This document shows positions 54,524-63,184 of a stretch of 64,000 bases of DNA, piece by piece. Position 1 is the stretch's first letter, and each line of letters opens with the position of its first letter. A program made the translations under genes and the position numbers. The notes beneath the pieces are model-generated. The model searched no databases, was not told the DNA's origin, and worked only from the letters and a program-made list of their open reading frames with translations. Location: assembly GCF_047496725.1 (NCBI RefSeq), contig NC_132975.1, forward strand, positions 2,466,501-2,530,500. The letters run 5' to 3'. Source of the stretch: Anoplolepis gracilipes. Lineage: Eukaryota; Arthropoda; Insecta; Hymenoptera; Formicidae.

Positions 54524-54851
54524 AGGTGTTTTTATGCGTGACTCATTACCGATCGGTGGTATATATCGAAACGAGAGCGGCATCATAAATTTGGATAACG
54601 CTAAAGGCTCGGGTACTCACTGGGTAGCGTATGCAAAGAGAGGGAATCGCGCTATATATTTTGACAGTTTTGGCAATCTTCGTCCGCTGAATGAATTGAT
54701 ACGATATTTAAATGTGTCAAAAATAGATTATAATCACACATCCTATCAAACTTATATAATCAAAGCATCTGCGGACAATTGTGCTTACAGTTTCTCCGAA
54801 CGGTCGATGCACGCGAATTTAAATTTTAACGCATACACATTATATGTATGA
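54453..54851 (+). CDS. Adenain-like cysteine protease of copy II, possibly truncated
   Basis: 132 residues. GTHWVAYAKRG (about residue 55) contains the catalytic His, and IYFDSFG (about 70) the Asp, as in adenovirus-type maturation proteases of the Ulp1/C5 family, which cut capsid precursors. The expected Cys region reads YQTYIIKASADNCAYSFSER: a Cys follows Asp-Asn but the usual Gly after it is missing, and the last 20 residues look divergent. The start overlaps the PLA2-like gene. A related copy of the C-terminal coding piece occurs at 55254-55298, so the end may have been rearranged. Probably inactive. Confidence 0.6.
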   Translation: MPEGVTTNIQLLQLAKRMRIPYFRGVFMRDSLPIGGIYRNESGIINLDNAKGSGTHWVAYAKRGNRAIYFDSFGNLRPLNELIRYLNVSKIDYNHTSYQTYIIKASADNCAYSFSERSMHANLNFNAYTLYV

Positions 54852-55346
54852 AAACACATTTTTTGAATAAAAAATATATATATTAAACATATATATCGCT
54901 ATGTATCTTCTTTATAAAATCCAATCCTTATTCCTGTATATTATATAATAATAAGTTACATTTATATATTTTTTTAATCGAAATGCGTAGTTAATCTGAG
55001 CTATTATATTGGAAATGTGTCAAGAATACTTTTAATATCTTAATAAGTTACATTTATATTTCTTTTACTGCAGCCTTCTCCTTTGCTCTCTCCTTTCCTT
55101 ACCATCATGCTCTCTCCTTTCCTTACATGTCATACTCTCCTTGTCCTAAGCCTATAGCGCTGTCCTTTTCCCACCATCATGCTCTCCTTATCCTACGCCT
55201 ATAGCGCCTTCCTTCTTACACCACGTCGTACTCTCCTTGTCCTACGCTCTATTGTGCTTGCAGTTTCTCCCAGCGGTTGATGCATGCGAATTTAAAGATA
55301 TACATTGCGCTATTTAATTTAGTATTCGTTAAACAGTTTGGTCAAC
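54852..55346. repeat. Spacer with CT-rich repeats and a duplicated protease-end segment
   Basis: AT-rich to 55060, then CT-rich units (55075-55250) such as CTCTCCTTGTCCTACG and GCCTATAGCGC, which recur near 58262-58330 and 60900-61120. At 55254-55298 the sequence GTGCTTGCAGTTTCTCC...GATGCATGCGAATTTAAA closely repeats 54780-54824 of the protease gene. No gene seen. Confidence 0.65.
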
Positions 55347-56101
55347 ATGTCTATGACATTTACGCTGACTGGGAAGAGCAGCGTTCTCGCGGCAAATTAC
55401 TCGCACATCGTAGATTTAAGCGATGGTAAATACGAGCTCGGTCTAGCGGATTTTGAGAGTTATCACACGATATCGAACGTGAATTCTTCGAATAATAAAT
55501 TTTACTTCGGCAAAGACGATGCGGAAATTACGATTCCCGAGGGATCATACGAGCTGCAAGCGATACATAAATTTTTGAAAAAACAATTTCACGAAAACGT
55601 TCGCAACACACAGTTCATGATGGTGATAAAAAACACACTGACGACGATGACTTTGAGGATGGAGAATGACCGATAGTGCTCCGCGCTAATTACAATACGA
55701 TGAGGAGCGAGATCAAATGCGCCTACAGAATAAATTTTAGCAAGCCTAACAACATTGGATCGCTGCTAGGATTCTCGAACCGTATACTGCAGCCGCGAAA
55801 ATGGTACGAGTCGAACGTGCTGATTAACATTATCAACGTGAACATTATCCGTGTCGAATGTAATGTCACCGCGGGCGCGTATAACAACGGTAAACTCGTT
55901 CATACGATACATGAATTTTCACCGAGGGTACCACCAGGATATAAGATATCGGAAACACCGGCGCACATCATTTACCTACCGATCATCGTACGGAGCATTA
56001 CGGATTTAACGTTACGCGTTGTCGATCAGAAAGGACGATTACTCGATTTTCGAGGAGAAGAAATCACCATTAGAGTGCATGTACGACGGCGGCAAAATTA
56101 G
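55347..56101 (+). pseudogene. Minor capsid (penton-like) protein of copy II, one frameshift
   Basis: The first ATG is 55347 (MSMTFTLTGKSSVL); 110 codons are open to 55676, where the frame shifts, and 141 more run to 56101. Segments include YELGLADFESYHTISNVN, IGSLLGFSNRILQPRKWY, VHTIHEFSPRVPPGYKI and DLTLRVVDQKGRLLDFRGEE, ending in basic HVRRRQN. The mainly beta pattern and position just before the major capsid gene fit the Polinton minor capsid protein, a single jelly-roll that forms the pentons. Family recognition is by segment and gene order. The frameshift makes it non-functional. Confidence 0.65.
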
Positions 56102-56107
56102 CGTGTG

Positions 56108-56281
56108 ATGCTCGTGTTGAACGGATCGAAAGACGTGAGAGACAACACAATTTTTACGACGCCCGGGACAACAACATCGAGATTTGCTAATACGCAATCA
56201 TCTTGTACTAAGAAAAAGAAATTGAACGCATCAAACGTTGCGTTTTTACAATCTTTGGGATTCGTGGTGCGAAACATTTGA
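56108..56281 (+). CDS. 57-residue conserved ORF between minor and major capsid genes
   Basis: Starts MLVLNGSKDVRDNT and ends NASNVAFLQSLGFVVRNI. It begins 7 bp after the minor capsid stop and ends 4 bp before the major capsid ATG, so it is tightly packed in the gene block. The C-terminal FLQSLGF helix is its best feature. Function unknown; too short for a family call. No lesion. Confidence 0.5.
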   Translation: MLVLNGSKDVRDNTIFTTPGTTTSRFANTQSSCTKKKKLNASNVAFLQSLGFVVRNI

Positions 56282-56284
56282 ACG

Positions 56285-57480
56285 ATGACTGACATTTTCA
56301 ACATCGCGGACGAACCAATCTTTGACGATCGCATCGTCAAGATTGAGACTCACGCCTATAACCCATTCGCCAACACAACGTTCGGACATAGTGACGAGAT
56401 AAGAATACCCATACAACAACAGGATCTGTATACATTGCCGTACGAGAGTTTCTTATACATCGAGGGAGAATTGAAGATAAACAATCCAACTGCCAGATCT
56501 AATGTGGTACTGCAAAATAATTGCGTCGCATTCATGTTTGATGAGATTCGATACGAACTCGATGGTGTGGAGATTGATCGCAATAGAAACGTGGGAATAA
56601 CAAGTATGCTCAAAAACTATGTAACAATATCATCCGATAGAAGCGTGATTATGAGAAATACTGGCTGGATTGATCCAACTACTGTGAATGGTCACTTTAA
56701 TTTTTGCGTACCGCTCTACATGTTATTGGGATTTTGCGAAGATTACAGACACATAGTAATTAACGCTCGTCACGAGTTGATCTTAATACGATCGCGCAAT
56801 GACAACAATTGTCTGGTTGGAGTTTCGACGGTGGAGCCTGTGATCAACATATTCAAGATACAATGGCGAATGCCGCATGTGCTGTTGAGTGAAATTAAAA
56901 AGCTGTCTATGCTGCGCGCTCTGGAAAGCGGACGCTACCTCAGCATGGGTTTTCGCTCGTGGGATCTGTACGAGTTTCCGCTGTTGCAGTGTACAAGCAT
57001 TCGTGGGCCATTAAGACCGCGACTCAGTTGGAGAAACCACGATACGTTATCTTTGCTCTGCAAACAGGCCGAAAGAATATTATGCTCGAGGATATGAGTA
57101 AATTCGACAACTGCAAATTAACAAACGTGAAACTTTATCTGAACTCGGAATGTTATCCGTACGACGACATGAATCTGGATTTTGATAAAAACAGATGGTC
57201 GATTCTATACGACACGTACGCGCGTTTCTGCAAAAACTATTACGGATACGAGTACCTCGAACCGAGTCTCACCGTCTCACTGTTTCTACTTTACGGTCCG
57301 TTTGTAATCATCGATTGTTCTCGACAAAACGAATCGGTGAAAAATGCTACCGTAGACGTAAGAATAGAATTTGATTGTAAGAAAAATGTGCCGGCAAACA
57401 CTACCGCTTATTGTCTCATTTTGCATGATCGCGTTGTCGAATACAATCCTCTAACGAACGTAGTACGTAAAATTACATGA
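56285..57480 (+). pseudogene. Major capsid protein (double jelly-roll type) of copy II, one frameshift
   Basis: The ATG at 56285 (MTDIFNIADEPIFDD) opens a frame valid to about 56995, then one base is out of frame and the gene continues to 57480. Segments are YESFLYIEGELKINN, AFMFDEIRYELDGVEIDRNR, NFCVPLYMLLGFCEDYRHI, KIQWRMPHVLL, then after the shift QLEKPRYVIFALQTGRK and KLYLNSECYPYDDMNLDF, ending in DVRIEFDCKKNVPANTTAY. About 397 codons in total. The two beta-rich halves and position match Polinton/adintovirus major capsid proteins of the hexon-like double jelly-roll fold, which build the icosahedral shell. Only one break is evident. Confidence 0.75.
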
Positions 57481-57645
57481 ATCAGCATGAGCAGGAACGC
57501 TCGTCTTATCAACCAACCAATGTTCAAATCTTTTGTAAACGAAATTGGAGAATCGCATACCGGATCATATAACATAAAAACTTGCGATACTCGATGATTA
57601 ACGTCAGTCGTTCGTCGTCGTAGTTCTCGCTAATATCTCTTCATT

Positions 57646-58167
57646 ATGGTTGTGCCAACGTTTGTGGATCTTCAAGGATTTATTATCGATAAAAAATTTA
57701 TCGTGAAAGAAGTTGCGATTTTGACGAAGGGATCTGTACTCTCTCATTATATTTTTACGAGTCTTACACCATTCCGTTTGCTCACGAGGTCTGAGAGATC
57801 TCAGGTTGCATGGTTGGTTGGAAAACATCACAATCTGCAATGGGAAGATGGAAACGTTCCATACTACATGGCTAAACGTTTAATCACTGAGGCTGTGACG
57901 TTGAAAGATACATCTTCTCGAGTGTATGTCAAAGGACATGAAAAACGAGAATGGTTGGCAAATTTACTGGAAGACGATGCGAGAATCGGTCTTATTATCG
58001 AGACATTGGATAACGACTATGACGACGTTCCTGCTTTAGATAAATTAGATGCTACTCTGCGTTGCGATAGACATGTACGAAATTGCGCTTTACAAAATGT
58101 ATTTAAAATATTCAATTGGTGGTCGAATCATCATCATGAAGGTTCAATCAACCCATATTTACGTTAA
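57646..58167 (+). CDS. ORF-Y, hypothetical protein, possible nuclease fold
   Basis: 173 residues, uninterrupted. Begins MVVPTFVDLQGFIIDKKFIVKEVAIL and later has VYVKGHEKREWLANLL and CDRHVRNCALQNVF. An Asp at the start of the first strand (FVDLQGF), a Glu in the next (VKEVAIL) and later acidic residues would suit an RNase H-like nuclease, but I cannot confirm it. TCAGT lies about 40 bp upstream of the ATG (57606-57610), a possible initiator. It follows the major capsid gene in the same orientation after 165 bp. Confidence 0.5.
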   Translation: MVVPTFVDLQGFIIDKKFIVKEVAILTKGSVLSHYIFTSLTPFRLLTRSERSQVAWLVGKHHNLQWEDGNVPYYMAKRLITEAVTLKDTSSRVYVKGHEKREWLANLLEDDARIGLIIETLDNDYDDVPALDKLDATLRCDRHVRNCALQNVFKIFNWWSNHHHEGSINPYLR

Positions 58168-58261
58168 AACTATACTTCAAGTATTATTTTCTATATTCTG
58201 TAATTAAATTTTTTTTAATTTTAAATAAATTTGGAATTTTTATACATTTATATTTCTGTTA

Positions 58262-58505
58262 CTGTACCTTCTTTCCTTACACATCATACTCTCCTTGTCC
58301 TACGCCTATAGCGCTGACCTTTTCTCACCATGCGCACTCTCCTTCCTCTCTATTCTTTCTCTCACCATGCGCCCTCTCCTTCCTTTCTATTCTTTCTCTC
58401 GCACCCATATCTCCTTTTCCTACCATCATGCTTTCCTTTTTTTATCATCATGTACTCTTTTTCCTACACATACAGCACCTTCATTCTTACACCACATCAT
58501 ACTAT
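58262..58505. repeat. CT-rich spacer repeats
   Basis: Units such as CTCTCCTTGTCCTACGCCTATAGCGC and ACCATGCGC(C/A)CTCTCCTTCC, related to those at 55075-55250 and 60900-61120. They yield two overlapping low-complexity readings that are not genes. Confidence 0.65.
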
Positions 58506-58660
58506 AGCCTGGTTATATTTATAATCAAATTAAATATACATGATAATACCCACCCACTATGCGAAACGTTATTCTTTAGCGCAAACATTCGTACTGTCAG
58601 CGCGTTATTCTTTAGCGCAAACATCCGTACTGTCGGCGTTTTGTATATGTTTTCATTTAG
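58506..58660. repeat. PolB-derived fragment and repeated module upstream of ORF-Z
   Basis: TATTTATAATCAAATTAAATATACATGATAATACCCACCC is, on the minus strand, a piece of the PolB N-terminal domain (compare 62443-62495). It is followed by CGAAACGTTATTCTTTAGCG-type units in tandem. The module recurs at 63185-63310 and 63400-63490. Confidence 0.6.
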
Positions 58661-59483
58661 CAAAAATTTTATCTCACGCTTGTCGTATACATTTGTAACC
58701 GAATATTTGAATCGATTTCATCATACGGCAGCCACCCACGGTGCTCGAGAAAGCAACGATTTTTAATAATTTTTAGCAGCCTTACATTGGCGCTTGCAAA
58801 ATTACGTCACAAATACTTCCCTCCTCATTACGTTTTGCGATATTACAAATTGCTCGCAGTACTTTAAATAATTTAGTATCGCATCAGTTGTCCGTGCATA
58901 AGGTGCAAAAAAAATGTGCTCCACAAAAGAAACCAACAAGATGAATTTTTACATTCCGATTGAGAACGGTGAAATTCAATCAAAGAAAGTGTAAGTTTCA
59001 ATTATTTTCTAAATATTATTTTTAATCTATTTTATATAGCGTTTCATCTCGTCGTGCGGTTTGCATACATGGGAGAAGGTATACTTTAACCCCGACATCT
59101 TACAAATATTGGAGATTGGAATAAGCGTTGGAGCTATGTCGTATGTGGAATTGATACTTGGTAACCGAGGTAATCGATTAGTATTGTCTATCGTACTCTG
59201 GCACTCATTGATGCAGAAACGTACAGACATTGAACGACATGTACAATCGACTGAAAGTCAACCATTATGGATCTGCAATCTATCTATCCAAATGATTGCA
59301 ATAAACGGATCGAGGATTATTAAATTAACATTATCTAATAAGTCTTTGTATATGCAACCTCAAACATTATTACATTTATTCGATTTTAAAGATTGTATCG
59401 ATCATATGCATTAATGGTTGTGTCAAAATATACATCTCGTGAATGAAAAGTTGAAACAATTTTGTAACGTTTTGCAACGTAAC

Positions 59484-59495
59484 AATATTACTAAT
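59484..59495. repeat. Penelope target duplication, left
   Basis: AATATTACTAAT, repeated at 60605-60616. Confidence 0.8.
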
Positions 59496-60604
59496 AAGTA
59501 AGTAAGAAAGAGGCAATAGGAGCGAAGAGATGTGAATATAAAATTATAAGTTTTTTATATAGGTGATGTGTCGCAATTGTATTGACATTAAGTACATTAG
59601 TAACATTCTATAGAATGACGGAAATTATAATAAAGATTTGAACGTTTCGATTCATGTTTTGAATCCTCTTCAGCATAATATATAAATTAAATAAATGAAT
59701 TATAAATAGATAAAAACGAAATTATAGAGAAAACATCGCATAATAAAGGCGTAAGACATGTGTGAACTAAAAATCGTGATCGTATTCGCATGATTAAATG
59801 GATCAATGCCTTAGAACCGCTGTACATATTTATCGCATGTTAGTTGTATAAATTACATATACATAAAACGATCCAACTTGTTCGGCTCTTTTATTGTACG
59901 GCTTGCATAATAATCCCGCGAGGCAATTCTCCGAGGTTTCCAGACCGAGGGAGGTATGCAGTTAGATTGAGGGGTTAAGTAGGATATGCATTCCGTTTGT
60001 GTGTTGTTGAATCTATGGTATATATATCGCGACAACTGATGTTTAACGTGTGATTATGCCGATGGTACAGATGATAATGTCATTACCATCTGTACTATCG
60101 GCATAACCACGCGTTAAACATCAGTTGTCGCGATATATATACCATAGATTCAACAACACACAAACGGAATGCATATCCTATTGTTGGTAATGACATTACC
60201 ATCTGTATCATCGGCATAACCACACGTTAAACATCAGTTGTCGCGATATATATACCATAGATTCAACAACACACAAACGGAATGCATATCCTACTTAACC
60301 CCTCAATCTAACTGCATACCTCCCTCGGTCTGGAAACCTCGGAGAATTGCCTCGCGGGATTATTATGCAAGCCGTACAATAAAAGAGCCGAACAAGTTGG
60401 ATCGTTTTATATATATGTAATTTATACAACTTTATTATAATTTCCGTCATTCTATAGAATGTTACTAATGTACTTAATGTCAATACAATTGCGACACATC
60501 ACCTATATAAAAAACTTATAATTTTATATTCACATCTCGCTCCTATTGCCTCTTTCTTACTTACTTATTTATATTTATTAATTCGGAGCTCTTTCGATAA
60601 TCTT
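59496..60604. mobile_element. Penelope-like pLTR pair in head-to-head inverted array
   Basis: The left arm (59496-60075) and right arm (about 60085-60567) are inverted copies, centred near 60080, and match the 3' untranslated part of the Penelope-like element at 24471-25260. The terminal 95 bp unit (TCGGCATAACCAC...ATATCCTA) occurs twice in the right arm (60097-60182 and 60210-60293). The right arm lacks about 190 bp corresponding to 59653-59845. Some 37 bp of unmatched filler (60568-60604) separates the right arm from the target duplication. The 60-codon readings on either arm are mirror images and not genes. Confidence 0.75.
59638..59680 (-). ncRNA. Candidate hammerhead ribozyme core in the Penelope repeat, second copy
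   Basis: On the minus strand GCTGAAGAGGATTC, a 7-base loop, then GAATCGAAACG. CTGANGA and GAAAC match the hammerhead core and GATTC/GAATC pair as stem II, with ACG...CGTC downstream able to form stem III and the cleavage site. One extra G between core and stem II and lack of an obvious stem I keep this tentative. Confidence 0.35.
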
Positions 60605-60739
60605 AATATTACTAATGTAAATGATGCTGTGAAAGCGATTCGCGAGAGTGACGCGTTCGATAGCGGATCACTCGTAGATTGTGAATTGTTGGCGTGTGCT
60701 ATACTAAATGATATACTTTATGATGCTTGTAACAAATAA

Positions 60740-61125
60740 AAAATAAAAAATTATGTTAAACTCATTTATCTATTACTTATTTCCACCTTCATCATCTATC
60801 CCATCCTTCTTCATCTGTATTAGATATAATTAGATAATAAGATATATAATAAGATAACATTTAACATTATAAAAAAAACTTAACATATAAAAATTATCTT
60901 TTGCTCGCGTACACCTTAGCCTTCGTCTTATCGCGCTATCCTTCTTCCTCTCTATTCTTTCTCTCGCTCCCCATAATACGCTCTCCTTCTCGCTATCCTC
61001 CTTTCTCTCTATTCTTTTTCTCGCACCCATATCTCCTTTTCCTATCATCATGCACTCCTTGTCATACACATACAGCGCTTTACTTCTCACACCACGTCAT
61101 ACTCTCCTTGTCCTACACTATAAAG
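60740..61125. repeat. AT-rich then CT-rich spacer
   Basis: AT-rich to about 60900, then CT-rich units (CTCTCCTTCTCGCTATCC; CTCCTTGTCCTACACTATA) of the same family as 55075-55250 and 58262-58505. No gene seen. Confidence 0.6.
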
Positions 61126-61325
61126 AACGCCTATAGCACCGTCTCCCTCTAACGCGTTGCGAACGTCTATAACACCGTTTCCCTCTACCACGTTGCGAAC
61201 GCCTATAGCACCTTCTCCCTCTACCGCGTTGCGAACGCCTATAGCACCGTCTCCCTCTACCGCGTTGCGAACGCTTATAGCACCGTTTCCCTCTAACGCG
61301 TTGCGAATGCCTATCGCGTCGTTAC
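61126..61325. repeat. 36 bp tandem repeat
   Basis: Five full units (61126, 61162, 61198, 61234, 61270) and a partial one, each like AACGCCTATAGCACCGTCTC...GCGTTGCG. Since 36 is a multiple of three, a reading of repeated 12-residue Pro/Ser/Ala units stays open (61157-61405), but I do not consider it a gene. Confidence 0.85.
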
Positions 61326-61499
61326 CATGGGAATATAAAAAATTTATTAATATTAATCTAATTATTTATTGCAAATATATATTACGAATAAACAGAGTGG
61401 GGTGAATATTTTATGTATAACAGTTGACATTCCTCTCTCTCACCATCAGACCTCCGCAATCAGTTGGAGAGGACACTTCCTCCACCTGCGGAGACATAT

Positions 61500-61684
61500 G
61501 TACCCCCCTCCCTTCCCTCTTCTCCCTCAATCTGGGAAACATTTAGGTACCCTCCCTTCCCCCTCAACCTGGGGGACATTGGGTACCTCCCCCCCATATC
61601 AGAACCGGAGAGTGAGGTAATCAGTTCCCCGCTTACCTCACCCCCCTCAGATCCCTGGATTAGAAGTCCCTTATCCTATCTACT
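61500..61684 (-). repeat. Right terminal inverted repeat of copy II
   Basis: C-rich on the plus strand, hence G-rich read inward from 61684: AGTAGATAGGATAAGGGACT, then TGAGGGGGGTG, matching the left TIR. Similarity is clear for about 46 bp and fades inward, where GGTACC-containing G-rich units occur (61505-61600). Confidence 0.65.
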
Positions 61685-62820
61685 TCCGTCTTTGTCAAAA
61701 CACATTCCAGGTCGGCCAACACGATGAAAGGAACCTGCTCCTTTCTGTTATGGTTGTTAAAAGCGAGTCACTTATCCTTATCGCTCGGTAATCAGATAAC
61801 ACAATCATTCATCTTCCCGCAGTCTACAGTATGTGACTGTAGTTTCTCATTCGAATAAAAATAATGTAGGCATCTATAAAAATAGAAATAATAATTATAT
61901 ATATTTTAACATCTATTAAATAGAGATAATAATAATAATAATTATATATTTATTTTGAAGGAAAATCAATAATATTAAATATACATACTGATCGTAGATA
62001 TATTTTTGCCCATTGTGTTTATTGAGTTGCGAATTCACGAGCCGGGATAAATTCTTGATCCACGCGAAATGTCCGATATCTTGCGCATCTTGGATGTAGA
62101 GCAAATTGGCGTGCTTGTCCCTATTTTGCTCCGAAAGACGAATAGGAACAATATTTTTATTTTCGATAGTATGCACATTGATTGAAATGTTGTTGTAAAT
62201 TTCAAACTCTTTAATTTGATTAAGAGTCACTGGAAACTCAATGTCTCGAAGATTTAGCACATCTGTATAATGCGGGTATGATAATTCCCGTTCAACGTTT
62301 CTTTCAGCGGGATACATAGCAGCAACCACTGCCCATGCAAAACATGCATTGCATTGTTTTTGGATTACACGTTAACTACCGCTCGCTTCATCATTATCTT
62401 TCGCGGTAATATAATATGACATCCCGCACACATAGGATTATATTTATTTATATTTACAGTCAAATTAGGTTTACGCGATAATGCCCACCCAATATCACGT
62501 TCTTGAAATTCTTTGAGAGATGCTAAAGTGGGCTCGATAATACGTCGCTCGTACCATTCGCGTAAATCGGATGCACGAAAGAGTTCACAGTTTTTTGTAT
62601 TTACACTTTTATTGTCACACTTTTCACCCGCCACAAACTCACCGTTAAACACGGTATTCACTTTCACACTGCAGTGTGTTTTGATAGCGTCTCACACATG
62701 TTCGAGCACGATATCACTCGCGTCTTCGAGAAACTGGCGAGATTCGATATAATTGATATTGATTATCGCACGAGTCGATATACGGTTTTCGAACGCTGTA
62801 TCAATTTCTCGCCAAAATAG
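61685..62820 (-). pseudogene. DNA polymerase B, N-terminal part of copy I
   Basis: Reads FWREIDTAFENRIS (about 62815), VKVNTVFNGEFVAG (62660), RDIGWALSRKPNLTVNINK (62490), then YPAERNVERELSYPHYTDVL (62310) and HFAWIKNLSRLVNSQLNKH (62060). A candidate intron (61874-61988) follows, then the exonuclease start LADLECVLTK, where it is cut at 61685 by the right TIR of copy II. Stops include TGA codons near 61780-61830 and a break near 62690. The C-terminal part resumes at 42894; compared with copy II about 165 bp of the exonuclease region are missing between the two halves. Confidence 0.75.
61874..61988 (-). other. Candidate spliceosomal intron in PolB, copy I
   Basis: Minus-strand donor GTATGT at 61988 and acceptor CTATTTTTATAG ending at 61874 bound 115 bp of AT-rich sequence (with ATT and TAT runs). 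The position equals the 71 bp intron of copy II. Flanks join YIYDQ to the CLHYFYS-type segment. Confidence 0.65.
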
Positions 62821-62826
62821 TGCAGC

Positions 62827-63066
62827 TTAATGCGCGCTGTGTCCGGCACCCGCGTGTACGAAACGTTTGCGCAACGCATTTTTCAGTCCTTCGAGTCGCA
62901 CGATCTTTGCGATCAACAATTGTTGATATCCGATTGATGTTCGCAGTCGTTTAATTCGACTCTGCTCTTCCAACGACTTCATATATTCATCGCATTGCAC
63001 CTCCCACGCAAAGTACTCCTCCACCGAATTTATCAAGATGGATTGATGTGCTAAAACCTGCTCCAT
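62827..63066 (-). CDS. Small helical ORF upstream of copy I PolB
   Basis: 79 residues (MEQVLAHQSILINSVEEYFAWE...) rich in Glu, Leu, Arg and Lys, predicted mostly helical. It stops just before the PolB N-terminal frame on the same strand. It is not similar to ORF-N, which holds this place in copy II. It could be the true N-terminus of PolB with a stop, or a separate small gene. Family not recognised. Confidence 0.35.
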   Translation of the reverse strand: MEQVLAHQSILINSVEEYFAWEVQCDEYMKSLEEQSRIKRLRTSIGYQQLLIAKIVRLEGLKNALRKRFVHAGAGHSAH

Positions 63067-63184
63067 TTTTACATATAAGGTACATTCTCACAAACTTTGA
63101 TAATAATGGCAAAATGTGACTTTCTGTTCTGATTTATATCTCATCGTTCTATAATATCATATCTCTTTCTCTATCATGCATCTT

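Larger units (their letters stand above)
58914..60739 (+). pseudogene. ORF-Z, spliced gene split by a Penelope remnant
   Basis: Exon 1 (58914-58989; MCSTKETNKMNFYIPIENGE) is followed by a candidate 50 bp intron (58990-59039). Exon 2 begins FISSCGLHTWEKVYFNPDIL and is open to 59412, where a TAA occurs. The same frame continues as QNIHLVNEKLKQFCNVLQRNNITN to 59495. A Penelope remnant interrupts it, and the frame resumes exactly at 60605-60616 (the 12 bp duplication) with VNDAVKAIRESDAFDS to a stop at 60739. Two donor sites are possible, GTGTAAG (joins the long frame) and GTAAGT two bases later (gives a short product). I do not recognise the protein. A second copy begins at 63788. Confidence 0.5.
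42895..61684. mobile_element. Polinton/adintovirus-like element, copy II, TIR to TIR
   Basis: An 18.8 kb endogenous virus-like transposon. The left end starts AGTAGTGTTATAGTGGGG and the right end, read inward on the minus strand, starts AGTAGATAGGATAAGGG. Both continue through TTCTAA.CC..GGG.CT..GAGGGGGGTG within 48 bp. Genes from left to right: ORF-N (+), PolB (+), integrase (-), fibre-like (-), DUF8207-like (-), packaging ATPase (-), ORF-X (+), PLA2-like (+), protease (+), minor capsid (+), 57-residue ORF (+), major capsid (+), ORF-Y (+), ORF-Z (+). It contains a LINE (49496-51384) and a Penelope remnant (59496-60604). The flanks are two parts of one PolB gene of copy I. No matching 6 bp target duplication is visible. 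Confidence 0.75.

Noticed and set aside
59853..60420. Two identical 60-codon ORFs on opposite strands
   Set aside because: They are mirror copies within the Penelope inverted pair, in untranslated repeat sequence.
61157..61405. 82-codon ORF with 12-residue repeats
   Set aside because: Translation of the 36 bp tandem array; the phase stays open only because 36 is divisible by three.
61685..62820. PolB N-terminal piece as a third independent Polinton
   Set aside because: It stops exactly at the right TIR and complements the PolB piece left of 42894 in the same orientation, so a single split gene is simpler. A third element further right remains possible because of the second ORF-Z.
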